40,447 nt of DNA from an uncultured Bacteroidaceae bacterium. GTDB lineage: Bacteria > Bacteroidota > Bacteroidia > Bacteroidales > Bacteroidaceae. Position 1 is the first letter of the stretch. The number at the start of each line of letters is the position of its first letter. Positions 32,389 to 40,447 of this stretch are shown one piece after another. The notes beneath the pieces are model-generated. The model was given only the letters and a program-made list of their open reading frames with translations. It did no database searches and had not been told where the DNA came from. The translations under genes and the position numbers were made by a program. The DNA lies in the NCBI GenBank assembly GCA_905235525.1, contig CAJOLW010000029.1, positions 1 through 40,447 on the forward strand, in the 5' to 3' direction.

Positions 32389-34305
32389 CTATTGATTATT
32401 TAAGGAGACTTCCATTCCTTGTATGACCAGTAACTCCTCCTCTACCATATAACGGATGGCTTCGTCAAGAACAAAGGTCTGAACAGGCAATGCTTTCAGA
32501 TCTGTCAGTTGATGTCCTTTCCCATCTTGAAGAAAAGAAGTGATGGTTTGGACTGCCTTCTTAACATCTTCATCGTGGGAAACAGGCGTTTTCTTCTTTG
32601 CCAGACACACGTCGCACTGTCCACAATCATGACGGCTCTTTTCACCGAAATACTGAAGGAGCATGCGACTGCGACAAGTGTCGGTGGAAGTGACATAGTG
32701 GGCAATCTCATCGATGCGCTGCTGAAAGTCAGCCTTGCGGTCTTCATAAACCATCGGTGGAAGGCTGATGTATTCAGTGTCAACACGAGCAACAGCGTAA
32801 CCGACCGTTGGTGTCTTACGATGAGGGATGAAGTCGATGATGCGGTGATGATGCAAGTCTTTCAGTATCCGATAGACACGTTCGGCAGAAATGCCAGTCA
32901 GATGAGACAGCAAAGTCTCTTCTATATAAACGAAATTGGCAAAGACACCCGAATAAGTACGCAAAATCGTTTGGATGAGCACGTCAGCATCCCCCTCTGT
33001 TTCAGCAATACGATAAAGTTCCTCCTTCCGAAGAATGAAATGCAACGCCGACTTGAAGTCCTGCTCCTCTTGATATTCAAGATAACCCGCATTGTTGAGA
33101 AGATGAAGGGCTGCGTTGGTTTGTACAGGAAACTGATGAAACCGTCGGCAGAAAGTTTCCATCGGGAAATAGAACGTGCGTCCTAAAGCCTCTCCCACAC
33201 CCACTTGCAGGAAGTAAGCCACATTCTCGTAGGTCTGCTTCACATAGTCGAGGTCGGGGTAAGTCTCTGGCACTCGTCGATTAAGGGTCTTGAGGTCTTG
33301 ATGGTTGTAGAGCAGCACAGCGTAGGAAGTCTTTCCGTCACGCCCTGCACGTCCAGCCTCCTGAAAGTATGCTTCAAGCGAATCGGGCATGTTGAAGTGG
33401 ATGACCAACCGTACATCAGGCTTGTCAATGCCCATGCCAAACGCATTCGTCGCCACCATCACACGCACTCGGTTCTTGGTCCAATTGACTTGCCGATAAT
33501 CCTTCTCCGCATCGGTCAAACCGGCATGATAGTTGCTGGCTGTGATGCCATTCTCTTCCAAAAAGCGAGCCACCTCAACTGTTTGCTGACGAGTGCGCGT
33601 ATAGACAATGGCACTGCCATTGGGCACCCCCTGCAAGATGTGCAGCACCTCTCCAGCCCTGTCCTCCGTTTCACGCACTACATAAATAAGGTTCTTACGC
33701 TCGAAACTCATGGAGAAGGCATTTTTCTCCCTGAATCCGAGCCGTTCCTGTATGTCGTCCACCACTTTGGGTGTGGCTGTTGCTGTCAAAGCCAAGACAG
33801 GCACATTCCCATTGGGCAAGAGATTTCGAATCTTTGCAATTTGCAGATACGAAGGACGGAAATCGTAGCCCCACTGTGAGATGCAATGCGCCTCATCAAC
33901 CACAATCATGCTCACTTGACGCATACGCGCCAGTTTTGCCAAAAATATTTCAGTGGAGAGGCGTTCTGGAGACACATACAGCAGTTTGTATGCCCCCAAG
34001 ACTGCATTGTCGAGCACTCTGACGATGTCTTCTCTCATCATGCCCGAATAGACTGCCTCCGCCTTGATGCCACGATTCTTCAACTGCTGCACCTGGTCTT
34101 TCATTAAAGAAATGAGAGGTGTGACCACAATGCACACCCCATCACGCATCAGAGCCGGCACCTGAAAGCAGATGCTCTTGCCACCACCCGTTGGCATCAG
34201 TCCCAACGTGTCACGCCCATTGAGAACACTCTCAATGATATCACTCTGGATGCCACGAAAAGAGTCATAGCCCCAGTATTCCTTCAGTATGTCGAGAGGC
34301 TTCAA
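32389..34305 (-). CDS. recQ: ATP-dependent DNA helicase RecQ
   Basis: A 638-residue 3'-5' DNA helicase of the RecQ family. Motif I is LMPTGGGKSICFQVPA, motif II VDEAHCISQWGYDFRPSY, and motif VI EAGRAGRDGK. The RQC zinc site is CRSRMLLQYFGEKSRHDCGQCDVC (four Cys), followed by a winged helix. An HRDC domain is absent, so this is a shorter RecQ. The frame has no ATG near its beginning: TTG at 34305 is the best start and lies inside an 8-bp tandem repeat. It lies 20 bases after recJ and may share its transcript. Confidence 0.92.
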   Translation of the reverse strand: MKPLDILKEYWGYDSFRGIQSDIIESVLNGRDTLGLMPTGGGKSICFQVPALMRDGVCIVVTPLISLMKDQVQQLKNRGIKAEAVYSGMMREDIVRVLDNAVLGAYKLLYVSPERLSTEIFLAKLARMRQVSMIVVDEAHCISQWGYDFRPSYLQIAKIRNLLPNGNVPVLALTATATPKVVDDIQERLGFREKNAFSMSFERKNLIYVVRETEDRAGEVLHILQGVPNGSAIVYTRTRQQTVEVARFLEENGITASNYHAGLTDAEKDYRQVNWTKNRVRVMVATNAFGMGIDKPDVRLVIHFNMPDSLEAYFQEAGRAGRDGKTSYAVLLYNHQDLKTLNRRVPETYPDLDYVKQTYENVAYFLQVGVGEALGRTFYFPMETFCRRFHQFPVQTNAALHLLNNAGYLEYQEEQDFKSALHFILRKEELYRIAETEGDADVLIQTILRTYSGVFANFVYIEETLLSHLTGISAERVYRILKDLHHHRIIDFIPHRKTPTVGYAVARVDTEYISLPPMVYEDRKADFQQRIDEIAHYVTSTDTCRSRMLLQYFGEKSRHDCGQCDVCLAKKKTPVSHDEDVKKAVQTITSFLQDGKGHQLTDLKALPVQTFVLDEAIRYMVEEELLVIQGMEVSLNNQ

Positions 34306-34340
34306 TTCTTCAATCCTTCAATTCTTCAATCTTTCAACGC
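34301..34340 (-). repeat. Octamer tandem repeat spanning recJ stop and recQ start
   Basis: Five consecutive 8-bp units on the plus strand: TTCAATTC, TTCAATCC, TTCAATTC, TTCAATCT, TTCAACGC. The recJ stop (34326-34328) and the recQ TTG start (34303-34305) both fall inside. Because 8 is not a multiple of 3, copy-number changes would alter the frame relation of the two genes. Confidence 0.7.
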
Positions 34341-36059
34341 TTCTTCATGCGTTCTGATATCCTCAATCTGAAGTTGCACTTCGCCATGCTTGCGAGTGTT
34401 CTCCTCCACACTATACACAATATCGAACGCCTGTTTTGTCTTGATGTAACGCGCTTGCGAACTCTGTCCGAAGGCAATGCCATTCATCACATTGTTCGAC
34501 TTGCTATCCACCAACTCCAACTTGATATGCTCCTGCTGACGCCCCACCACCTTACTGGTGCCATAGTCAAACACGTTCTTCGTGCAGAATATCGGTTTGG
34601 GATTCTCTGGACCATAAGGGCGCATACGTTTCAGGTCATTGAAGAATTTTGGAGTGATGTCCTTGAAGTTGATGACAGCATGAATATCAAGATTCGGGTT
34701 CGTCTGTTCTGGGTCTATGTTCTCATGCACATACGCCTCAAAACGCCGACTGAATTCAGCCACGTTCTCCACCTTCATCGACAAACCTGCCGCATACGTA
34801 TGACCGCCAAAGTTGTCAAGCAAATCCTCACAACTTTGGATGGCTTTATAAACATCAAAACCACTCACACTACGCGCACTGCCTGTCACGATGTCGCCAT
34901 CGAGCGTGAGCACCACAGCAGGACGGAAAAACTCTTCGGTGAGACGTGAAGCCACAATGCCAATGACCCCCTTGTGCCAGTCGGCATTGTAAATCACGAT
35001 GGCGCTCTTGTCTTCCATCTGGGGCAAGTGCGCCACCACCTGACTCGCCTCCTCCGTCATGCGCTTGTCCAGTTCCTTGCGCTCCTCATTATAATGATTA
35101 ATGGTCTGCGCCATCTTCAACGCCTTGTCATAATCACGCTCCACCAACAAATCCACAGACTCCTTCCCGTTCTGGATACGTCCACTCGCATTGATGCGCG
35201 GACCAATCTTAAAGATGATGTCGCTCATGGTCAGATCCTTACCCGTCAGTCCACACACCTCCAGCACAGCCTTCACACCCACACTGGCATTGTTGTTCAA
35301 CTGCTTCAACCCGTGATAAGCCAAGATGCGGTTCTCGCCCATGATAGGCACGATGTCACTCGCAATGCTGATGGCACAGAGGTCGAGCAACGGAATCAAC
35401 CGACTGAACGGGATGCCGTTGCTGATGGCAAAAGCCTGCATGAACTTGAAGCCCACGCCACAACCAGACAAATCAAGATAAGGATAGGTATTGTCCACCC
35501 GCTTGGCATTCAATATCGCCACAGCAGGAGGCAACACCTCGTCGGGCACATGATGGTCACAAATGATGAAGTCGATGCCCTTATCTTTGGCATACTGAAT
35601 CTCATCAATCGCCTTGATGCCACAATCCAACACAATCACCAGTTTCACACCCTGGCTTGCCGCATAATCCACTCCCTTCATCGAAACGCCATACCCCTCC
35701 TCACTACGGTCGGGTATGTAACATTCCACATTGGAGTAGAACTGCGTGATACACCTATAAACCAAAGCCACAGCCGTACAGCCATCCACATCGTAGTCAC
35801 CATATATCATGATGCGCTCACGCTGCCCCATCGCCTCGTTCAATCGCTCCACCGCCCGGTCCATATCCTTCATCAGATAAGGGTCGTGCAGATCCAGCAA
35901 TTGCGGATGGAAATATTTCTTTGCCTGTTCAGCCGTGCGTATGCCACGCGCCACAAGCATTTGCGCAATGGCAGGGTTCACTCTGACTTCTTCAGCCAGC
36001 CCCTCGGCACATGCCTCGTTTTCGGTTGTAGGTGGTTCGTAATTCCATCTAAAATTCAT
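34326..36059 (-). CDS. recJ: Single-stranded-DNA exonuclease RecJ
   Basis: A 577-residue 5'-3' exonuclease for recombination and mismatch repair. The DHH-family motifs are in order: IYGDYDVDGCTA (motif I), VIVLDCG (II), IICDHHVPDEV (III, the DHH), GFKFMQAF with LDLCAI-DIVP (IV), then GPRINASGR, and the DHHA1 domain with GGHTYAAGLSM. The C-terminal OB domain ends near IEDIRTHEEALKD. The length is typical. It is the first gene of a recJ-recQ-TPR run. Confidence 0.94.
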   Translation of the reverse strand: MNFRWNYEPPTTENEACAEGLAEEVRVNPAIAQMLVARGIRTAEQAKKYFHPQLLDLHDPYLMKDMDRAVERLNEAMGQRERIMIYGDYDVDGCTAVALVYRCITQFYSNVECYIPDRSEEGYGVSMKGVDYAASQGVKLVIVLDCGIKAIDEIQYAKDKGIDFIICDHHVPDEVLPPAVAILNAKRVDNTYPYLDLSGCGVGFKFMQAFAISNGIPFSRLIPLLDLCAISIASDIVPIMGENRILAYHGLKQLNNNASVGVKAVLEVCGLTGKDLTMSDIIFKIGPRINASGRIQNGKESVDLLVERDYDKALKMAQTINHYNEERKELDKRMTEEASQVVAHLPQMEDKSAIVIYNADWHKGVIGIVASRLTEEFFRPAVVLTLDGDIVTGSARSVSGFDVYKAIQSCEDLLDNFGGHTYAAGLSMKVENVAEFSRRFEAYVHENIDPEQTNPNLDIHAVINFKDITPKFFNDLKRMRPYGPENPKPIFCTKNVFDYGTSKVVGRQQEHIKLELVDSKSNNVMNGIAFGQSSQARYIKTKQAFDIVYSVEENTRKHGEVQLQIEDIRTHEEALKD

Positions 36060-36389
36060 TTTATGTTGTCATTTTTTATCGTCTAATCTCGCATCAACAC
36101 CACCAGTCAACGCTCCTCCCCACCACTTTTTCAGCCCTCCTCTTCACCACATTCTCACTCTCCTCTCTCTTCATTTCCCTATTCTTTCATTCGCTCATTT
36201 TTTCGCCCCGCATTCTTTCATTTTCTTCTCATCAGCACCTTCTCCCGCAATTTACGATGTAAAATTAAGAATAAAAAATGACATACACACCATTTTCGTC
36301 CAAAGTTTTTTGTTTTTTATGCCTTTTTACTCATTCAGATTGATATAAATCAAGAAAAATCAAAAAAAACTCGTTTTTTCATTTTTTTT
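36060..36389. other. Gene-free region with polypyrimidine tract
   Basis: I see no gene here. From 36105 to about 36240 the plus strand is almost entirely C and T (purine-rich on the minus, recJ-leader strand), and 36250-36389 is very AT-rich. No TAnnTTTG box for recJ is clear. The plus-strand promoter of the short RNA begins at the right edge. Confidence 0.5.
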
Positions 36390-36421
36390 CTTGACAGTGA
36401 CGAAAAAACCCTCTATCTTTG
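36390..36421 (+). promoter_or_regulatory. Promoter of the short RNA
   Basis: CTTG (36390-36393), 20 bases, then TATCTTTG (36414-36421). The expected start is near 36428. No plus-strand gene follows. Confidence 0.7.
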
Positions 36422-36427
36422 CAACGT

Positions 36428-36492
36428 GTTTTTCATAGTATTAGATTTAAGGTTAACAAAGGTTCGGGTTGCAGCGGCAACCCATTTTTTTT
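36428..36492 (+). ncRNA. Short standalone RNA with intrinsic terminator
   Basis: About 65 bases from the predicted start to the end of a T-run. The 3' part is a clear terminator: GGGTTGC (36466-36472) pairs with GCAACCC (36477-36483) around AGCG, followed by ATTTTTTTT. The 5' part, including AGATTTAAGGTTAACAAAGG, is single-stranded by eye. No open frame is present. It lies between recJ (divergent) and the helicase gene (convergent). The sequence reminds me of short Bacteroidetes RNAs of this layout, but I cannot confirm a family. Confidence 0.6.
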
Positions 36493-36513
36493 GCCCTTAA
36501 GTCAAATGCTACC

Positions 36514-39371
36514 TTAAACACTCATATATCCCTGTTCAAACACCCACGGATAGACAAACCTTGATTCCCTATTTGCAAAGGCAACGATGATGAATCGTCC
36601 ATCGAGTGATTTCACCACACCTTTGCCAAAAGATTTGTGAGTGACGGTGTCGCCCACTTGAAGATGTGTCCATGCAGCAGACCCTCCCCTCACCCTCCCT
36701 ACAGGGAGGAAGTGGTTACTTTGTTCTTTTGTTTCCGCATCCGTCACAACATCATTTCCCTCTTTGCCTGAGATACTACCCCCTCCCTGCAGGGAGGGTG
36801 AGGGGAGGGTCTGAAGGGTCTGAAGACTCTTCCTCTCTATCGCCGTATCCCATCCACCAATCACAGTTCCCTTGTGCGTGTCGATGCCAGTGTAGTCAAG
36901 ACTGCTGTCCTCGTATCGTTTGAACTTATACACCGCATCGTTCATCAGTTCGCTGTTGAACACATTCAGGCTCACCAGCAGTTCAAAGTCCTTGATGCTC
37001 AAGCCTGTCACCTTGCGGAACAAGTCTGGTTCCAGATTCACAATCACATCTTTCAGCGAATACTCGCGGAAGTCGGTCAAGTACATGAACACGGGGATGC
37101 GCGTGGCAAACTTGATGAGTTTCTGCTGAATCTCCTTGCGCTTGCTCTTATACTCCTTCTCAGCCTCCGTCAGTTCCTTTTTCTGCTTCGGCGTGAGGTT
37201 TTCACCCTGTTCACGTTTCGTTTTCTTCACCTGCTCACTCTTGTTGATGATGGTCTCGATGTCCTGATTCAGCGAACGGAAGCCCTCGATGTTCATCAGC
37301 GCCTTCATCGCCTCGGGCGAGTTCATCAGGCGTCCCAGCGTGGCATTGTCCACGTTGACCAACACCGCACTCTCCCATCGCCTTGCCAACAGCGTGGCTG
37401 TGGTGCCGCTCATCGCCATATCGAGGATGCCAGCCGCATCGATCTCCTTCATCGAACTGCCGTCATACGCCAGCACAGGCAGGAATCGGATGAACTCCTC
37501 CACCTTCTTCTCTGGGTTCGGCTCGTGCAGATTCAGTTGGCAACTGTACTCCTCCACTTGCCGCAAGGCACGATTAGGCGCAAAGTCAAACACATAGCAG
37601 TAAGGTTTCAAGATGACCTCGTTGCCCCATTCGTCACGAGTCGTCCAAGGCGACTGCACACGGAACGCCGCCTGAAAGTAGGTCTCTGGCGAACGGGCGT
37701 TGCGCAGCATCAGGATGCCCGTCCAGGGTCTCACCGTCACACCCGTGGAGAGTTTGCCGCACGACAGGGTGATGGTCTTCGTCTCCTGCGGGTCGCCCTG
37801 CACATTCATCGCCCCATACACAGGCACCACCGCTTCGGCACCCATGCCCGCCTCACTGCCAGCCGCCACCACCACTTCATAGTCGTGGTAGAAGCGGTTG
37901 ATAGGCTTTGCCATCAGTCGCTCCATCGCCTTGCAAGCCGCCACTGAGGGCAGGAACCAGTAGGTGTGTTGCAGATAGCCGTGCAGACGCACGTCGCTGA
38001 ACGGCATGGGCGGGCGTTCCGTGCCCTGCTTCAGTTCCGTGATGATGTTCTCCTTATAAGACCCCCTGATGAGGTCGAGCCACTTCTGCACGTGCTCCTC
38101 ATGCACAAAGCCTCTCTCGTCGGCACGGAAGAACTCGTTCAGGTCGAACTCGTCAAACTCTCCCTGGTCAGCCACCTCCTTGATGCTGTCGGGCAGTTGA
38201 TAGGTCATCATCACCATCTTGGGCAAGGCTTGATAAGGGTTCGGCTTCCCCTTCGTCTCAGGGTTCCTGTCCCACGCCTCCTTCGCGCTCTGTTCGTCCG
38301 AGTAAGTCCAGTTGTAGATTTGCTCCTCGATGAACTCGCCTGTGCTGATGGCACGGAACGGAGTGCCCGACAGATAGAGGTAGGCATGCGTGGTCAGCGG
38401 CATCAGCCCCTCGTCGTAGAGTTCGCGGCTGTCCAGTTCCTTGCGGTCAGCAGCATCCTCCGCCATCAGTTCACCCACCTCGACGGCACGAGCCAACTGC
38501 TCCACGTCCTGCTTGCTGTAGAAGTCCTTGGCATGCTTGCCCCATGCCCCATAGTGGTACTCGTCCAGCACGATGCAGTCCCACTCCACCTCCTGAATCC
38601 ATTCGTTCGTCGCCTTGATGCCGCCAGCGGCATTGCGTCCCAGCACATCCTGGAAGGAAGCAAAGCACACAAAAGGCTCTCGTTCGTTCACCCGATTGAA
38701 CTGTGCGTTCTCCTGTTTCTCGCAAAACTGCCAGCCCTCAAAGTCACGGTGCGTCAGCAAGTCTTCCTTCCAAGCCGTCTTCACCGCAGGCTTGAACGTG
38801 AGCACTAAGAGCCGTTTCCACCTCATGCGCAGTGCCAACTGATAGGTGGTGAACCAAAACGCATCTTGGCATTCCACAGGAAGTGCGGCACCAACTGAGG
38901 CAAGCCAGCCTTTCCCGTCCGTCCTGCTGCCAGTTCCTCCCGATAGAACGCCTCAAAATATTCTGCCGTCTTCTTCACAGCCGCCCGTTGTTCGGGGCGC
39001 ATGTCGAACACCTCCGTTCGCTCCAGCATCGTCTCGCTTCCTGCCTTCACCGCCTTGATGGCACGCTCCACATCCCTCACCGAGCAGCGGAACCATTCCC
39101 CTTCTGGATTGGAAAAGCCAGCCCCACGCAGCACCCGATGCACCGCATGGTCGTCAAACGAGGTGCCATCCGCCTTCATGGCAGAGCGCACCAACACAAT
39201 CCTGTACTTCAGATGAGCAGTCCTGCACTGCTCCACCACCCGTTCCTCAGCGGTTCGCACGGTGTAACCCACCTTCAGCATCCCGCGATGCGAAGGCACC
39301 TCAGGCAGTTCGTAAGCATAGATGGAAGGTTGCCCCTCCACTCTGGCTTGTAGTAGTTCTGTAGTTGCCAT
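36514..39371 (-). pseudogene. GIY-YIG nuclease / DEAD-like helicase, broken at Walker A
   Basis: The intact gene would encode about 954 residues. The N-terminal domain (residues 15-100, IYAYELPEVPSHRGMLKVGY) is of the T5orf172/GIY-YIG type. An SF2 helicase follows, with motif II as LDEYHYG. The frame changes at about 38853: the first part ends WNAKMRFG and the second resumes FTTYQLALRMRWKRLL. Family members read MRFGKT-FTTYQL (recalled), so about 7 bases, including the Walker A Lys-Thr codons, are missing. The coordinate frames agree with a loss of 1 mod 3. The C-terminus carries a small beta domain (VGDTVTHKSFGKGVVKSLDG) and an inserted palindromic element. The enzyme should be dead. It was probably the restriction or translocation part of the adjacent methyltransferase locus. 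Confidence 0.8.
36678..36813. repeat. Palindromic mini-element inserted in frame in the helicase gene
   Basis: Arms 36678-36709 and 36782-36813 are 32-base inverted repeats with one difference. Each also contains an internal palindrome (CCTCCCTACAGGGAGG and CCTCCCTGCAGGGAGG). The 72-base centre has no special feature. It is translated as about 45 residues beginning TLPSPSLQGGG and ending VGRVRGGS. These words typify GC-rich repeats I recall inside Bacteroidetes genes. It lies in a linker before the C-terminal domain. Confidence 0.75.
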
Positions 39372-39390
39372 AAGCAGTTTTGTTTATGGC
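39367..39390 (-). promoter_or_regulatory. Inverted repeat over the helicase-gene start
   Basis: GCCATAA (39367-39373) and TTATGGC (39384-39390) form a 7-bp inverted repeat containing the start codon (39369-39371). It resembles the arrangement at the EcoRI-family methyltransferase start. Confidence 0.4.
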
Positions 39391-39418
39391 ACGAACTCTG
39401 AAAAAAAGGGGAAAACTT

Positions 39419-39724
39419 TTAGAGCACGGCAGCGCAGACCTTACGTATATTCAGCAAACGAGGTAATGTTGGCTTCTGTTTCGCAAAGGCCATATTGTAA
39501 CGGTTCTGCATATTGATGAGCAGTTCGGGCGAGATGCCCAACGCCGCTTCCACCATCAAGGCAAAATCAGTTGAGACAGGACGTTTCCCATTCAGAATCT
39601 CATTCAGTTGCGTGTAAGGAACTCCCAACAATTCAGCAAATCTCTTCTGTGAGATGCCTCTGCTTTCAATTTCTTCTTTCAGCACATCACCCGGATGTGT
39701 CGGTAGTCTCTTGATCGTTTCCAT
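39419..39724 (-). CDS. higA: HigA-family antitoxin (XRE)
   Basis: A 101-residue DNA-binding antitoxin. LPTHPGDVLKEEIESRGISQ is the typical opening of HigA/VapI-type proteins, followed by the helix-turn-helix QKRFAELLGVPYTQLNEIL and the conserved NGKRPVSTDFALMVEAALG. It would neutralise the toxin encoded upstream and repress the operon. It lies 14 bases after the toxin gene, in the toxin-first order of higBA. It ends 47 bases before the GIY-YIG/helicase gene. Confidence 0.87.
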   Translation of the reverse strand: METIKRLPTHPGDVLKEEIESRGISQKRFAELLGVPYTQLNEILNGKRPVSTDFALMVEAALGISPELLINMQNRYNMAFAKQKPTLPRLLNIRKVCAAVL

Positions 39725-39738
39725 TGTAGTGCTCCTTT

Positions 39739-40047
39739 CTATTGATAGTGATTCGTAATATCTGTTACGGTGCAGATGCTGATCAACGTCTCTTCGCCTT
39801 CAACTCTAATCTTAAACTCCAACCTATAGTGATAATCTATGCGGATAGAGTAATAGCCATTGTCGAGTGCTTCGAAGTTCAACGAATTAAAGACAAACAA
39901 GTCCTCCATGCGTGTGGCTGCCATCAACGTATCTATTCGTTTCTGATATTTTTGTACCACCGGCTTCTGAAATCTGTACTTTTTGTTCTTACAGACACCA
40001 GACTCGTAGAGTTCTCGTAAATAGTCCTTCTCGTATTCTATGACCAT
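39739..40047 (-). CDS. higB: HigB-family toxin (RelE/ParE-like)
   Basis: A 102-residue protein of the RelE/ParE fold, whose HigB members cleave mRNA on the ribosome. The visible features are KNKKYRFQKPVVQKYQKRID, then ALDNGYYSIRIDYHYRLEFKIR with a basic beta-sheet surface (key SIRIDYHYRLEF). CTVTDITNHYQ ends the protein. It is upstream of the antitoxin as in higBA, with its own promoter at 40066. An inverted repeat (TTGCACT 40047-40053, AGTGCAA 40062-40068) overlaps the start codon and the -7 box and may be the operator. Confidence 0.85.
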   Translation of the reverse strand: MVIEYEKDYLRELYESGVCKNKKYRFQKPVVQKYQKRIDTLMAATRMEDLFVFNSLNFEALDNGYYSIRIDYHYRLEFKIRVEGEETLISICTVTDITNHYQ

Positions 40048-40073
40048 TGCACTTCATTTTGAGTGCAAAATTA
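40047..40073 (-). promoter_or_regulatory. Promoter and probable operator of higBA
   Basis: Minus-strand TAATTTTG (40066-40073) is the -7 box. TTGCACT (40047-40053) and AGTGCAA (40062-40068) form a 7-bp inverted repeat overlapping it, a good position for autorepression by the HigA-like protein. Confidence 0.55.
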
Positions 40074-40196
40074 CAAAAACTTTTTATATTCACAAAAAAA
40101 GTGAACTTTTTTAAGATTTTTCCCTTTTTTCAAAGAACGCGCCGAGCCACTTGAAGGCTCTATTTCCTTTCTATTCTATTTTCTTCATCACTCCTC

Positions 40197-40295
40197 TTCC
40201 ACAGCCTTAAAACACGTGAGACTCTCACCTATGGTACACGTCTGAGTCACACCTATGACAGGGGTGTGAGTCACACCGATTTTGAGGCTGTGGAA
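40197..40295. repeat. Compound palindrome with TCACACC(TATG) units
   Basis: Outer arms 40197-40212 and 40280-40295 pair over 16 bases with one G-U. Inside are GTGAGA-C-TCTCAC (40216-40228) and GGTGTGA-G-TCACACC (40263-40277). The words TCTCACCTATG, GTCACACCTATG and GTCACACCGAT are related direct copies. It lies between the methyltransferase end and the higBA promoter, where a terminator is expected. Confidence 0.65.
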
Positions 40296-40333
40296 CAGGC
40301 TATTTTCCGAGTCTCTCGCAACCCCGTTTCCGC

Positions 40334-40447
40334 CTACTCCATCGGGCGAATCATACTCTCGATAAAAGCCACCTCTTCATCGGTCAACCCATACTTCTTG
40401 TAAAGCATCTCATCTGTCCACGGATGGGAGAAGTCTTGGAGGGGGAC
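40334..40447 (-). CDS. C-terminus of a probable restriction-modification DNA methyltransferase (partial)
   Basis: The last 37 codons of a minus-strand gene that runs out of the window. The end, WTDEMLYKKYGLTDEEVAFI followed by ESMIRPME and a stop, resembles the C-terminus of large N6-adenine methyltransferases of the Eco57I type: a target-recognition tail with the D-L-Y-K-GLT-EE-FIE pattern. This identification is from memory of such tails. The gene would be the upstream member of the broken GIY-YIG/helicase locus, with higBA lying between them. Confidence 0.6.
   Translation of the reverse strand, partial: VPLQDFSHPWTDEMLYKKYGLTDEEVAFIESMIRPME

Noticed and set aside
34974-36086. 370-codon plus-strand frame opposite recJ, and a 357-codon frame opposite the helicase gene (36874-37947)
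   Set aside because: Both are antisense to recognised genes and have His/Leu/Arg-rich composition typical of reverse-strand reading.

Overview
The window looks like a chromosomal segment of a member of the Bacteroidales, most likely Prevotellaceae. The evidence is the repeated Bacteroidetes-type -7 promoter box TAnnTTTG (often with a TTTG-like -33 box 19-20 bases upstream), DUF4468, DUF554 and DUF2807 proteins, the pheA/aminotransferase/DAHP synthase-chorismate mutase/tyrA gene order, and the zinc-ribbon/Nif3 pair. The genus is inference. It is mostly core chromosome with several accessory islands. I see no insertion sequence, CRISPR array or prophage.

Layout. 1-5.5 kb: a secreted DUF4468 protein, an ATP-grasp-like protein, small membrane proteins and a GH127 beta-L-arabinofuranosidase gene broken by a one-base insertion. 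5.7-8.2 kb: a restriction-modification-like pair (EcoRI-family adenine methyltransferase plus DUF262-HNH protein) behind a structured leader RNA. 8.4-14.3 kb: an exonuclease, an OmpA-family protein, tRNA-Arg(CCG), an XRE regulator beside an AT-rich gene-free region, holA and dinB. 14.6-19.6 kb: a CXXX-repeat peptide-modification operon (Tat-targeted Cys-repeat lipoprotein, radical SAM maturase, two partner proteins, TatA, TatC), behind a second leader RNA related to the first. 19.7-25.3 kb: an HsdR-N-like protein, a frameshifted zinc-ribbon gene, a Nif3-like gene, a GntR-controlled ABC transporter operon, and the scar of a deleted efflux operon. 25.5-27.7 kb: a PAP2 phosphatase, an ECF S component and a flavodoxin-family protein. 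27.8-31.9 kb: a Phe/Tyr biosynthesis operon under a Tyr/Phe-rich leader-peptide attenuator. 32-36 kb: TPR protein, recQ, recJ. 36.4-40.4 kb: a short standalone RNA and a decaying restriction-like locus (GIY-YIG/helicase gene missing its Walker A lysine, a HigBA-like toxin-antitoxin pair, and the C-terminus of a probable methyltransferase).

The most striking observation is a pair of long candidate RNAs at about 8.2-7.9 kb and 19.56-19.16 kb. Both lie on the minus strand and start behind good TTTG-N20-TAnnTTTG-type promoters. Both close with a P1 helix of different sequence but preserved pairing, then an internal loop and an identical P2 helix (CCTAGGAA/TTCCTAGG). Both end in an intrinsic terminator whose 5' arm touches P1, upstream of SAM-using operons (DNA methyltransferase; radical SAM maturase). 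I cannot assign them to a known family.

Three genes carry frame breaks (GH127 +1, zinc ribbon +1, helicase -7). The two single-base ones may be assembly errors. The helicase deletion removes the Walker A Lys-Thr and looks real.
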